Positions 40,901 through 49,267 of a DNA stretch of 64,000 bases are shown piece after piece (position 1 is the stretch's first letter; the number at the start of each line of letters is the position of its first letter). The position numbers and the translations under genes were made by a program. Source of the stretch: Pseudomonas sp. KNUC1026 (GTDB taxonomy: Bacteria > Pseudomonadota > Gammaproteobacteria > Pseudomonadales > Pseudomonadaceae); assembly GCF_021650705.1 (NCBI RefSeq), contig NZ_CP087138.1, forward strand, positions 806,001 to 870,000. The letters run 5' to 3'. The notes below the pieces were generated by a model. It made no database searches, was not told the DNA's origin, and was given only the letters and a program-made list of their open reading frames with translations.

Positions 40901-41079
40901 GGCGTGTCATCGATGATCTGCTGAGCGGAACGGGTATCACCCTCCGGGCGCTTTTGGCCTTTACCCAACTCATCCTTGGGTGCGGATGCATTTTTAACGG
41001 AGCGTTCCCAGGCAGCAACGTTGCTTTTGTTGTTGTTGACCGTGTTGTCCTTTGGTGTCGTTTCGACTTTCGATACCAT
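37909..41079 (-). CDS. HrpF/NopX/HrpK-like large protein with duplicated N-terminal domain
   Basis: This 1056-residue protein has no signal peptide. Residues 42-149 and 161-270 are two close copies of a domain (RSAQEIIDATPLLKNLGNQS; VKDNLKKQVGDFE; SIDGFTKD; RHGTEAGRLQDFGKYGYSSL). The middle is charged and helical. Residues about 806-919 hold three glycine-rich hydrophobic stretches, the last being IAGPVFAVAGVIFGVAGTLI. Imperfect N-terminal repeats plus C-terminal hydrophobic segments are the layout of HrpF/NopX translocators and HrpK-type proteins of type III secretion. This match is from memory and layout, not a search. A strong AAGGAG lies eight bases before the ATG. No secretion genes and no hrp box are visible nearby. 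Confidence 0.6.
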   Translation of the reverse strand: MVSKVETTPKDNTVNNNKSNVAAWERSVKNASAPKDELGKGQKRPEGDTRSAQQIIDDTPLLARLGNQSGVKDNLKKQVGDFEKDADAAYRASKVLEHVEYVDENGKLTTGENVGNNSIDGFTKDGEARHGTEAGRLQDFGKYGYSSLRGEVVKSDLGEKQKRPDGDTRSAQEIIDATPLLKNLGNQSHVKDNLKKQVGDFEHDADAAYRASQVLEHVVSLDENGKLLTGYDARNKDNDSIDGFTKDKEARHGTEAGRLQDFGKYGYSSLKGDLMHVKDATHTDKAAPPDEPKDVQALRDKYNIPTFGAEGLMDMELPNDKTVGGQTAENFVQGIRDDIKSGKLAEDSDEAKLVKLMDAQAALDNGYDLYGYAESINLGSGTYRETDKDPTKLTGNDVKELVDEDKLAKEISELMGKEGIKGRYDAELQKSVSSLSKDRLDEVREQVFPALFKEGTREANLDFENYVIAMNDSGDPKKSEIAELDVDRYFESLRILEPDSYTARRQTFDQNMMTHQLDTYMENPDKVSPENTESGLKATFTMVKGGINAALGGLDKGDKAYDMYKKMKDEIDILDGHIKGLTPAENQKIAAAIRQAAASGDPKAIDKVVDNQLKGLGANREATAGSLKQLLHTASSTGGLSAMAGTMSLVSGALQLANGGGNMTDDQKIAAAKDLVSGLSFTNDFLKFGSNIVETLGGRKTYDPAVDTDGKGPPKIKATQWLGLLDENLPDIWGKKTAEKSDALAASISTRVKEASETLDKLDVGNLSADEAKEYDKAAKALGEQMGVKNIPGSGSPASKSEIAIASGRSFLRFMAGSGLDLTGGVMDIVSGARKLKNAKTALEKTDAAFTIGGGASGTGMAIANTISMFAPKGAHLAGKLAGDVAATVVRGLAIGARIAGPVFAVAGVIFGVAGTLIAEAVEHAKLQKLTDSQGKFFKDLADAGVTKDDWGDKLEYARYASYMYGGRDTPGDKSMFEYQADEWKHFKETEGKKVAPWHGWRPDLHKDGDPESKNLWEKFLAGGTTSSGPHGSVRHTDDWRPWGSTDMETGSKRTA
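40270..40599 (-). repeat. Internal protein repeat, copy 2
   Basis: This encodes residues 161-270 of the HrpF-like protein. It aligns with copy 1 along its whole length, with a four-residue insertion (ARNKDND versus VGNN region). Confidence 0.8.
40633..40956 (-). repeat. Internal protein repeat, copy 1
   Basis: This encodes residues 42-149 of the HrpF-like protein. Each copy contains a DENGKL segment resembling a calcium-loop start, followed by SIDGFTKD; metal binding is only a guess. Confidence 0.8.
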
Positions 41080-41516
41080 GGTTATTCTCCTTATGCAGGG
41101 CACCGCCGGCAACTATATGAACGCGCACGGCCGCGCAACTTCCTGGTTAATTAACCCGAGGCTGTTCAATGAATAACAAGAGTGCGACCTTGGTGGGCGG
41201 CCGCTGCGCATAAATATTACGAAATGCAGCGTGCGGGAGCTTAGCACGCGTATTTGGCTAATCCGTGAACGCTTCACAACAATTCACAACATCAGGCTCT
41301 GTACTGAACCAGGCGTTTTGAACACCGCAATGAGCCTGCCAGCCAAACCATAGTGACAGAGCTATCCGCCAACGCCGATCATGACGCAGGGGTCGGCCTC
41401 TGCGGCAAATGGACTGCGGTATGTGTTTGGCTGAGCTTCTGCCAATTACGGACAGCGTCCAGAATTGACGCTCGAAAAAAGCAGGTGCCCGCAAAGTGGC
41501 TGGCGGGGAGGGTGCC
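41080..41516. other. Gap upstream of the HrpF-like gene
   Basis: This stretch of 437 bases contains the ribosome-binding site of the HrpF-like gene and, at 41145-41156, the palindrome GGTTAATTAACC. No GGAACC-N16-CCAC hrp box is visible. No convincing gene was found. Confidence 0.4.
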
Positions 41517-41783
41517 TCACTGGGCGAGGCTGCAATTGCGTTCAGGGGATGATCCAGACTGCCGAGCATACCCCTCGGCGAGCAGTCTGAGACTTCGATG
41601 ATAATGGCGCCCATCCGGATTGAATGCCACCGTGGGCGCACGCCCATGGTGCTCGTCCAGGACCAGATATTTGCAGGCGATCAAGACGCGAATTTCTTCG
41701 ATGTCTTCAAGCTTTAGATCGCTCCAGCGTCTGGTTTTGATGATATCCAGCAAACGGAGGTGGCGCGCGTCGTAATCATTCAT
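41517..41783 (-). CDS. Small hypothetical protein
   Basis: This frame of 88 codons starts MNDYDARHLRLLDIIKTRRW and has a plausible alpha/beta pattern with charged residues spread evenly (LKLEDIEEIRVLIACKYLVL). I do not recognise a family. It lacks a clear ribosome-binding site. It lies between the HrpF-like gene and an MCP gene and is followed by atypical sequence. Confidence 0.5.
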   Translation of the reverse strand: MNDYDARHLRLLDIIKTRRWSDLKLEDIEEIRVLIACKYLVLDEHHGRAPTVAFNPDGRHYHRSLRLLAEGYARQSGSSPERNCSLAQ

Positions 41784-41960
41784 GGATTTTAGAGCAAATA
41801 GTCTAGAGTGATGTCATTGTGCCTTCTCTCTGATTGGTTTGCTGTTCAATCCGATAAAGTACGCCAGATACCCCCACGCTAATAAATCTGCTCTTCAAAT
41901 GTGAGCCAACTCGCCCGCGTCCACTTGAGCAAAAGGCCCGATGGCTGCTGATACCCGGCT

Positions 41961-43586
41961 TCAGGTCTTGAAGCGAGTCACCATCTGGTTCAGGTTCACC
42001 GCCAGTTGTGACAGCTCGTTGCTGGCGACCAGCGTCTGCTGAGTGCCTTCACTGCTCTGCAGGGCCAGGTTGCGGATGCTCACCAGCGCCCGATCCACCT
42101 CTCGGGCCACATGCGCCTGCTCTTCCGACGCCGTAGCGATCTGGTGGTTGCGGTCATCGATCAGTTGCACCGAGTCAGCGATGGCCTGAAGCGACGCCCC
42201 GGCCTCATCGGCGGTGCGCTGGGTGTCATGCACTTGGGCAGTGCTGCTCTTCATCGACTCGACCACCTGCGAGGTGCCTGCCTGGATGTTGGAGATCATC
42301 TTGTCGATCTCCTGGGTGGAGACCTGCGTGCGGTGGGCCAGGGCACGGACTTCGTCGGCCACCACCGCAAAGCCACGGCCCTGCTCGCCGGCGCGAGCCG
42401 CTTCGATGGCAGCGTTCAACGCCAGCAGGTTGGTCTGTTCGGCGATAGTGCGGATGACCCCCAGTACCTTGCTGATGTCCTGTACCTGATCGGCCAGGCC
42501 CTGGACCTGCTCGGAAGTCATCTCTACCCGGCCGGTGAGGCTGCGCATGGCGTGCAGGGTTTCGCCGACTTTCTGGTTGCCGGTGGCGGCGGCTCGGGTG
42601 GAATCCTTGGCGGCTTCGGAGGTGGATGTGGCGTTGCGCGCCACTTCGTCAACGGCGGCGCTCATCTGGTTGACGGCTGTTGCGGCCTGCTCGATCTCGC
42701 TGTTCTGCTGCTGCAGGGTGCGGCTGGCGCTTTCGGTGATGGAGGTCATCTCCACGGCGGCAGAGCTGAGCTGCGCTGAGGCGTCGGAGATCTGCCCGAT
42801 GGTGCTGCGCAGGTTGCCCTGCATGGTGTTGAGGGCGCGCATCAGGCGGGCCGACTCATCGTTGCCCTTGACCTCCAGGCTCAAACGCAGGTCGCCTGCG
42901 GCGATTTCCTCGGCCAGTTTCAACGAGGCGCCAATCGGCTGAACGATGCTGCGGGTCAGCAAAGTCGCCAGCAACAGCGTGAGCACCAGGGCGGCGAGTA
43001 CGACCCCGTCGACGATCGTGATGCTATGGGCATACACCTCGCTTGCAGTGATGCCGGATGCGGCGGCGCCATCGGTATTGTACCGGCGCAGTTCGGTCAG
43101 CTTGGCCTGGTAGCTGGCGGCTCGATCACGCTGTTCGGTGTTGGCAAAGGTCACGGCCTGCTCATGCTGAGCAGCATTGAGGTCGATTATTTTTTGCAGC
43201 CCCTGCAGATAGCTGTTCATCACCGGGAGTACCGCTTCGAATCGAGCGCGCTCTTGTGGATCTGAAATCAGATTCTGGCGGTAGAAATCGGTCCTCTCAT
43301 TGAGTATCTGCTTGGCCGCGTCCAATTGCTGCAAAGCAACTGCCTGTTCTTGAGGATTCGAGGTTGCCAGTAGTCGAATGCTTTCCAGGCGGGCGCTGAG
43401 CAACGCAATCTGCAGGTCATCGGCGGCTTGCACACTCACTAGCCAGTTTTTCTCGATGTCCTGCTCGGTAGTACGAAGTTTGCCGAGCTGGACGTAGGCG
43501 AAGCCGCCCAGAGCGATCACCAGCAGTGTGATAAGGCCGAAACACAAAGCCGCGCGGGGCGCGATGTTGAGTAAGCGCAGGTTCAT
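41961..43586 (-). CDS. Methyl-accepting chemotaxis protein (four-helix-bundle sensor)
   Basis: This 541-residue chemoreceptor has a first membrane helix at about residues 11-30 (CFGLITLLVIALGGFAYVQL) and a periplasmic helical sensor of about 155 residues with the look of a 4HB domain. A second membrane helix follows near residue 190 (VVLAALVLTLLLATLLTRSI), then a HAMP domain and a long signalling coiled coil with the hairpin tip [20 protein letters not shown] and [15 protein letters not shown]. The start at 43586 follows CGGAG by eight bases. It lies next to the hut region, but its ligand cannot be told from sequence. Confidence 0.9.
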   Translation of the reverse strand: MNLRLLNIAPRAALCFGLITLLVIALGGFAYVQLGKLRTTEQDIEKNWLVSVQAADDLQIALLSARLESIRLLATSNPQEQAVALQQLDAAKQILNERTDFYRQNLISDPQERARFEAVLPVMNSYLQGLQKIIDLNAAQHEQAVTFANTEQRDRAASYQAKLTELRRYNTDGAAASGITASEVYAHSITIVDGVVLAALVLTLLLATLLTRSIVQPIGASLKLAEEIAAGDLRLSLEVKGNDESARLMRALNTMQGNLRSTIGQISDASAQLSSAAVEMTSITESASRTLQQQNSEIEQAATAVNQMSAAVDEVARNATSTSEAAKDSTRAAATGNQKVGETLHAMRSLTGRVEMTSEQVQGLADQVQDISKVLGVIRTIAEQTNLLALNAAIEAARAGEQGRGFAVVADEVRALAHRTQVSTQEIDKMISNIQAGTSQVVESMKSSTAQVHDTQRTADEAGASLQAIADSVQLIDDRNHQIATASEEQAHVAREVDRALVSIRNLALQSSEGTQQTLVASNELSQLAVNLNQMVTRFKT

Positions 43587-43719
43587 GGCGATGCTCCGAT
43601 GCATACCGCTGGGTGCTCATTGAGCGTGTCAGAGGTTATCGGCATGTCTTGCGCTATCTGAAAGACGGCTGGTCACTTTGCTGGGTTGCAGCGCGTAACG
43701 GTTGGGCGCGGCTCAGCCG

Positions 43720-45240
43720 CTATGCGCGCCCACGCAACACCTCAACCGCCTTGGAAATGTCCGGCGCCAGCCAGCGGTCCTGCTCATAAGGCGGCACCAC
43801 CACTCGCAAACGCTGCCAGGCCAGCGCGGTGCCGTCACCAAACCGGCGCGCCTTGAGGAACTCGAATGCCTGCGCCGCCAGCAGGTACTCGATGGCCAGG
43901 ATGCGCGTGGTGTTTTCGATCACTCGTAGCAGCTTGAGTGCAGCGCCCGTTCCCATGCTCAGGTGGTCTTCCTGCAAGGCGGAGGTGACGAAGTTTTCGA
44001 CCACCGCAGGTTGCGCGAGCTGGCGGTTTTCACCGGCGTGGGAGGCCGCCACGTATTGGGCGATCATCATGCCGGAGTTCACGCCCGGGTGCGCCACGAG
44101 AAAAGGCGGCAGGCCGCTGACCAACGGGTTCACCAAACGGTCCAGGCGCCGCTCGGCGATGCCGCCCAGTTCTACCAGGGCGATGGCCAGCAGGTCGGCT
44201 GCCATGGCGACCGACTCGCCGTGTGGATTGGCCTGGGACACCACCCGGTAACCCTCTGGCGTGCTCAGCACCAACGGATTGTCCGTGGCGCCCGCCAGCT
44301 CCAGGTCGACCTGCCGTGCTGCGTGTTCGAGCTGATCGCGGCAGGCGCCGTGTACCTGCGGGATGGAGCGGATGCTCAAGGCGTCCTGGGTGCGTATGCC
44401 TTTGAAGCCTTCGACCACTTCGCTGTTGGCGAGCAAGGCGCGCAGGTTCTCGCCCACCTGTTGCATGCCGGGGTGAGGCTTGAGCGCCAGGACCTGCGCA
44501 TCGAAGGCGGCGATCTGCCCGCCGAGCGCCTCGAAACTCATCGCACCGATGCAGTCGGCCCATTCCACCAGGTTGTAGGCATCGGCCAGCGCCAGGCTGG
44601 TGAGGCCGGTCATGCAGGGCGTGCCATTGACCAGGCTGAGGCCATCCTTGGCACCCAGCACCAGGGGCGGCAGTTGCGCGGTTTGCAGGGCGTCGCTGGC
44701 ACTGATGATGCGGCCGCCCCAGCGCACTTCGCCCAGCCCCAGCAGTGCCACGCCAACGTGCGCCATGTGGGTGAGGTAGCCGACTGAGCCGTCACGAGGC
44801 ACCAGCGGGGTGATCCCGAGATTCAGCAGCGCCAGCAGCGCTCGCACCACACCTGGGCTGATGCCCGAATAACCGTGGGCGTAGTTGTTGATGGCGACGC
44901 AGATGATGGCGCGTGTCTGCTCGTCGGGGAGCGGCTCGCCGACGCCACAGGCGTGGCTGAGCAAGGTATTGCGCGACAGCTCCGCCAGTTGCGGGCCTTC
45001 CAGCAGCACGTCGCACAAGGCGCCGAGGCCCGTGCTGATGCCGTAGGCGCGCTCGCCGCGGGCGACCAGGCCATCGACGATCGCGCGGGCGCTTTCGATG
45101 CGCTGCCAGATCTGTTCGCTCAGCTCCAGTGGGGCACCGTTACGGGCGACGGAGACGATTTCCCGCCAGGTCAGGGAAACATCGCCCCGCACGACAGTGG
45201 CCACGGAAACGAGGGGAGGGGAGGCTTGGGTCATGGGCAT
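43720..45240 (-). CDS. HAL/PAL-family lyase lacking the MIO tripeptide
   Basis: This 506-residue protein is clearly of the histidine/aromatic ammonia-lyase fold: RAYGISTGLGAL with the catalytic-loop Tyr, KDGLSLVNGTPCMTGL, SIRSIPQVHGACRDQ, SQANPHGESVAMAADLLA and QEDHLSMGTGAALK. Canonical enzymes have GSVGASGDLAPLAHM, where Ala-Ser-Gly cyclises to the MIO electrophile. Here the sequence is GSVGYLTHMAHV (residues 151-162), with no Ala-Ser-Gly. The DNA at 44761-44790 reads through cleanly. The ATG overlaps the stop of the ABC ATPase gene by one base, so it is the last gene of that operon. It resembles the second HAL-type gene of other Pseudomonas hut regions rather than hutH itself. Confidence 0.87.
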   Translation of the reverse strand: MPMTQASPPLVSVATVVRGDVSLTWREIVSVARNGAPLELSEQIWQRIESARAIVDGLVARGERAYGISTGLGALCDVLLEGPQLAELSRNTLLSHACGVGEPLPDEQTRAIICVAINNYAHGYSGISPGVVRALLALLNLGITPLVPRDGSVGYLTHMAHVGVALLGLGEVRWGGRIISASDALQTAQLPPLVLGAKDGLSLVNGTPCMTGLTSLALADAYNLVEWADCIGAMSFEALGGQIAAFDAQVLALKPHPGMQQVGENLRALLANSEVVEGFKGIRTQDALSIRSIPQVHGACRDQLEHAARQVDLELAGATDNPLVLSTPEGYRVVSQANPHGESVAMAADLLAIALVELGGIAERRLDRLVNPLVSGLPPFLVAHPGVNSGMMIAQYVAASHAGENRQLAQPAVVENFVTSALQEDHLSMGTGAALKLLRVIENTTRILAIEYLLAAQAFEFLKARRFGDGTALAWQRLRVVVPPYEQDRWLAPDISKAVEVLRGRA

Positions 45241-46032
45241 CACTCGCCGCTCCGCAGTTGATGGCTTGAAACGAATTGACGGAAACGTTCTGTCGGCAAG
45301 CCCTCGAACAATTCATCCGGCGTGCCTTGAGCGTCGATCTGGCCCTGGTGCATGAACACCACGCGGTTCGACACATGCCGAGCAAAGCCCATCTCGTGGG
45401 TTACCACCAGCATGGTCATGCCCTCATCGGCCAGCGAGCGCATCACCTTGAGCACTTCGCCGACCAGCTCAGGGTCGAGCGCCGAAGTGGGCTCGTCGAA
45501 CAGCAGCGCACCGGGCTCCATGGCCAGTGCCCGGGCGATGGCCACCCGTTGCTGCTGGCCGCCGGAGAGGTGCGCCGGGTAGTAGTCGCGCCGCTCATCA
45601 GAGGCCGACCCGCTGCAGCAGGCGCTCCGCCTGCTCGCGGCATTCGGCGGGTGAGCGCTTGAGCACCCGCAGCGGCCCTTCCATGACATTCTCCAGCACG
45701 CTGCGATGCGACCACAGGTTGAAGCTTTGAAACACCATGCCCAGGCGGGTGCGCAGCCATTCGACCTGCTTCTGATCGGTGGCCTTGAGCGCACCGTCAC
45801 GCTGGCGGCTCAGGCCGATGGCCTGGCCTTCCAGGCTGATGCTGCCGTGGTCGGGCATCTCCAGCAGGTTGATGCAGCGCAGGAAGGTGCTCTTGCCCGA
45901 GCCGCTGGCGCCGAGGATGGAGATCACGTCGCCCGAGTGCGCCTGGAGCGAGAGGCCCTTGAGCACCTCCAGGCTGCCGAAGGCCTTGCGAATATCGTTG
46001 ACGACGAGCGTCGCGGCGGCTTGCTGACTCAT
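45240..46032 (-). CDS. Polar amino-acid ABC transporter ATPase (frameshift in sequence)
   Basis: This is a HisP/GlnQ-type ATPase. Walker A is [15 protein letters not shown], the Q-loop region is [20 protein letters not shown], the signature is [15 protein letters not shown], Walker B is [17 protein letters not shown] and the switch His is in [12 protein letters not shown]. The frame breaks at about 45597-45600 (CTCTGATGAG): one extra or two missing bases between RVGL and DERRDYY. Restored length is about 263 residues. It belongs to a binding protein-permease-permease-ATPase-lyase operon. Confidence 0.88.
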
Positions 46033-46052
46033 CAAGAAGCTCCAGAGGCAAA

Positions 46053-46791
46053 TCACAGATCGGCGGAAGGTTGGGCGTTGGATGCGCTGGCCTGGGAGGC
46101 GGGCGGAACCCGGCGCGGCGGCGCCAGCTTGCGCTCCAGCCAGGCCACGATGCGCACCAGCAGGAAGTTGAGCACCAGGTAGATGGCCGCGGCGCAGACG
46201 AACACCTCCATGGTGCGGTAGGTGCGCTGGATGATCTGCTGCGCCACCCCGGTGACGTCCCAGACCGTGACCAGGCTGGCCAGCGCGGTCGACTTCACCA
46301 GCAGGATCGCCTCGGTGGAGTAGGCCGGCAGCGCCTGGCGCAAGGTGACCGGTGCGATGACACTGCGCAGCACCTGCCAGCGCGTCATGCCCACTGCCAG
46401 CGCCGCCTCGACCTGGCCACGCGGCACCGCGAGCAGGCCACCGCGGATGATCTCTGCGGTATAGGCAGCGGTGCACAGAGCCAGTGACAGCACCGCGCAG
46501 CCGAACGGCGAGCGCAGCAGCGGCCAGGCAAAGCTTTCACGCACCGCGCTGAGCTGGCCCAGGCCGTAGTAGATCAAAAACATCTGCACCAGCAGGGGCG
46601 TGCCACGAAACAGCGCGATGTAGCCGCGTGCCGGCACGCTGAACCAGGGCCTGGAGCTGACTCTGAGAGTGACCACCAGCAGCGCCAGCAGGATGCCGCA
46701 GACCAGCGACAGGCCGAACAGCGCCAGAGTGGTCGGCAGCGCCGCTCAGCAGCCGCGTCATGACGTCGGCGAGAAAGGCAAAATCAGGCAT
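46053..46791 (-). CDS. Amino-acid ABC transporter permease, HisM-like (frameshift in sequence)
   Basis: This inner-membrane permease has the coupling motif EAALAVGMTRWQVLRSVIAP of the binding-protein-dependent family and ARGYIALFRGTPLLVQMFLI, a signature of polar amino-acid permeases. The N-terminus MPDFAFLADVMTRLLS is one frame away from the rest; at about 46740 AGCGGCGCTG has one extra G compared with AGCGCGCTG. Restored length is about 245 residues. Confidence 0.87.
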
Positions 46792-46794
46792 GGG

Positions 46795-47518
46795 TCAGGC
46801 TCCGTGCTGCAGCGGCCGGTGGGTGCGTTGCACCCGCGCTTCGGCGATCTGGAACAGCCGGCTCGAAAGGCCGGTGAGCAGCAGATAGCCCACCCCGGCG
46901 ATGATGTAGAAAGTGAAGTACTGGCGAGTGGAGCCTGCGGCCACCTGGCTGGCGCGCATCAGCTCCACCAGCCCGATGACCGACACCAGCGCCGAGTCTT
47001 TCAGGCTCATTTGCCAGACGTTGCCCAGGCCCGGCAGGGCGAAGCGCCACACCAGCGGGATGACGATGCGCCGCAGCAGCAGCGAGCGCGACATGCCGAT
47101 CGCCTTGCCGGCCTCGAACTCGCCCGGTGCGATGGCCAGGTAGGCGCCACGATAGACTTCGGCTTGATAAGAGCCTGAGATCAACCCGACGGTGAGCGCA
47201 CCGACCCAGAACGGCGGCAGGTCGATGTACCCTTCGCCACCGAACCAGTAGCCAATGGCGGTCACCAGGCTGGCGCCGCCAAAGAAGAACAGGTAGATGA
47301 TCAGCAGCTCCGGCACGCCGCGGAACAGGATCGAATAGCTTTCGCCCAGCAGCCGCAGCGAGCGTTTCGAGGACAGCTTGGCGCTGGCCACCAACGCGCC
47401 GAACACAGCGCCGATCAGCAGCGCGCTGAGGGTCACCAGCAAGGTAGTGCCCATGGCCGCGATCGAGAGAGGCGCCCCAGCCACCTTCGCCAAAACTCAG
47501 AAGTGTCAGGAAATTCAT
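46795..47518 (-). CDS. Amino-acid ABC transporter permease, HisQ-like (frameshift in sequence)
   Basis: This second permease has ESYSILFRGVPELLIIYLFF and the coupling motif EAGKAIGMSRSLLLRRIVIP. The start MNFLTLLSFGEGGW joins APLSIAAMGTTLLVTLSALL only if one G is removed from TGGGGCGCC at about 47476-47480. Restored length is about 240 residues. It ends just before the partner permease start. Confidence 0.87.
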
Positions 47519-47573
47519 CAGGCAATCCACACGTGGGAGAGGGCGAGGCGGGCGTGGCCGCCTCGCCTGGGAG

Positions 47574-48421
47574 TCAAGGCGTCAGGTCGACCTTGAACCA
47601 TTTCTCGCTGAGCTGCTTCACGGTGCCATCGGCGATGGCGGCCTTGAGCGCTTCGTCGAACCTGGCCTTGAGCTCCGGATCACGTTGGCGGAAGGCCAGC
47701 GCCTCGCCATCGCCCCAGATCGGCCCGGCCAGCTCCGGCCCGGTGAATGCCACCTGCTGGTTGCCGGGCTGGGCCATGATGGAATTGAGAAAGGTGACGT
47801 CGTCGAACACCGCATCGATGCGCCCGGCGGTCAGGTCCAGCACCGCCTCGGCGGAGGTGGTGTATTCGCGCACGGTGGCGACCTTGCCGAAGTAAGTATC
47901 GATGAACCCGGTATAGACGGTGCCGGAAGCGATACCGATGGTTTTGCCGGCCAGCGCCTTTTGCAGGTCGGCGACGCCTGCGGCGATCTCGTTGGCCTGG
48001 GTGCTCAGGGTGCGCACGCCTTTGGGGCCGGGTTCGCCGGGCAGCAAGCCGGCCTTGAGCGCGGCGAAGCTGGCGGGCGTACGGGCGTAAGGCACAGAGA
48101 AGGCCACCGCCTGTTTGCGCTCATCGGTCACCACGATGGCGTCCATCAGCACATCGACCTTGCCGGCATTGAGGCTGGCGATCATGCCATCCCAGTTCTG
48201 CACGACGTACTCGCATCTGAGCTGCATTTTCTGGCAAAGCTTGTCCATCAGTTCAGGTTCGAACCCCCCAGCTTGCCGCCTGGCAGCGTGAGGTTCCAGG
48301 GTTCATAGGCGCCTTCGGTGGCGATCTTCACACTGGTCCACTCCTTGGCGTGTACCAGGCCGCCTGCCAGCAGCAAAGCCATGCCGGCCGCCAGTGCACT
48401 CAAACGTCGCGTCTGTCCCAT
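47574..48421 (-). CDS. Amino-acid-binding periplasmic protein (frameshift in sequence)
   Basis: The signal peptide (LSALAAGMALLLAGGLVHA) is followed by VKIATEGAYEPWNLTLPGGK, the usual opening of the family-3 solute-binding fold. Then come DGMIASLNAGKVDVLMDAIV, the hinge region, and AVFDDVTFLNSIMA. The frame slips at about 48259-48264, where a run of six G should be seven (GGFEPELMDKL). The ligand is probably a polar amino acid or histidine breakdown intermediate, judged by the hut neighbours. A GAGGAG precedes the second of two adjacent ATGs. Confidence 0.87.
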
Positions 48422-48473
48422 CATTGCTCCTCAGCGCTGTCTATAGATACCGATGATGTTGGTTACACAAACA

Positions 48474-48483
48474 TGTATGTACA
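48474..48483. promoter_or_regulatory. HutC-type operator upstream of the ABC operon
   Basis: TGTATGTACA fits the TGTA-N2-TACA site reported for Pseudomonas HutC. It lies about 53 bases before the binding-protein start. Confidence 0.65.
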
Positions 48484-48678
48484 ACCATAAGCAAATATAA
48501 GGCCACATCGTTTCGATCAGGGTTTATTGGGTTTCAGAAGGTGCCAGAGCGCTATTGCCAGGGGTTTTTGCCTCTGGAAGAGGCAATTGTGCAGGGTGCT
48601 GCACCGATTCGGAGCGTTGCGCTTCGAAAGCCAGGCCGGGCGCTTGGATACCTTTGGTAACACGCCCGTCACCCATTC

Positions 48679-49267
48679 TCAGGTAGGCCCCAATGGCTGG
48701 AGCCTGATCAGGCACACCTGCGCGTCGCCTCGCAGGTGAAGCACGGGCGGTGTATGGCCGGCTTCGATACGCAAGGCATCGAGTGTGCCAAGTGTTGCGT
48801 GCTCATGCCCCGCGTGAACGGCCAGGGCTCCCTGGGCGCAAAACGCAATGCAGGACGGCGCGGCGTCTACCTGCAGTTGGCCTTCGATGTGCAGCCAGCT
48901 CAAGGCTGCCTGGTAGCGGTCGGCGCGGTAGATGAGGTTGAAGTCGCGGATAGGCCCGTCAAGCAACTGGCAGTCAACCTGAGCGTCGCCGGAGAAAACG
49001 AATGCTTCCCAGCAGCCAAGCTTCGGGGTCGGGGGCGCCTTCTATGTTCAGCACCATCCCGGCCCCTTCGATCACGCTGATGATGCGCGTCATGCCGGGG
49101 AACGGTGAGAAGGCTCCGGATTGCGCGACATCGGCCAGGGAAACCCGCCAGTTCCAATCCTCGGCGGCCGCGGGGGTATCCCGCGCGATCTCCAGCGTGC
49201 TGCCCAGGCAGTTGCGCCAGAGCATGCGCCGGTGCTGCGCGGCCGGCAGTAGCGTGAATGCGCTCAT
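48679..49267 (-). CDS. hutD: HutD-family protein (frameshift in sequence)
   Basis: This HutD/Ves-type cupin starts MSAFTLLPAAQHRRMLWRN and has WNWRVSLADVAQSGAFSPFP and GMTRIISVIEGAGM. The second half (FVFSGDAQVDCQLLDGPIRD, FNLIYRADRY) is one frame away; CTGGGAAGC at about 48998-49004 needs one more G. HutD is thought to limit expression of the hut pathway. Its ATG overlaps the hutC stop. Restored length is about 195 residues. Confidence 0.82.

Noticed and set aside
41080..41280. A hrp box upstream of the HrpF-like gene
   Set aside because: No GGAACC followed by a CCAC element at the right distance is present on the coding strand.
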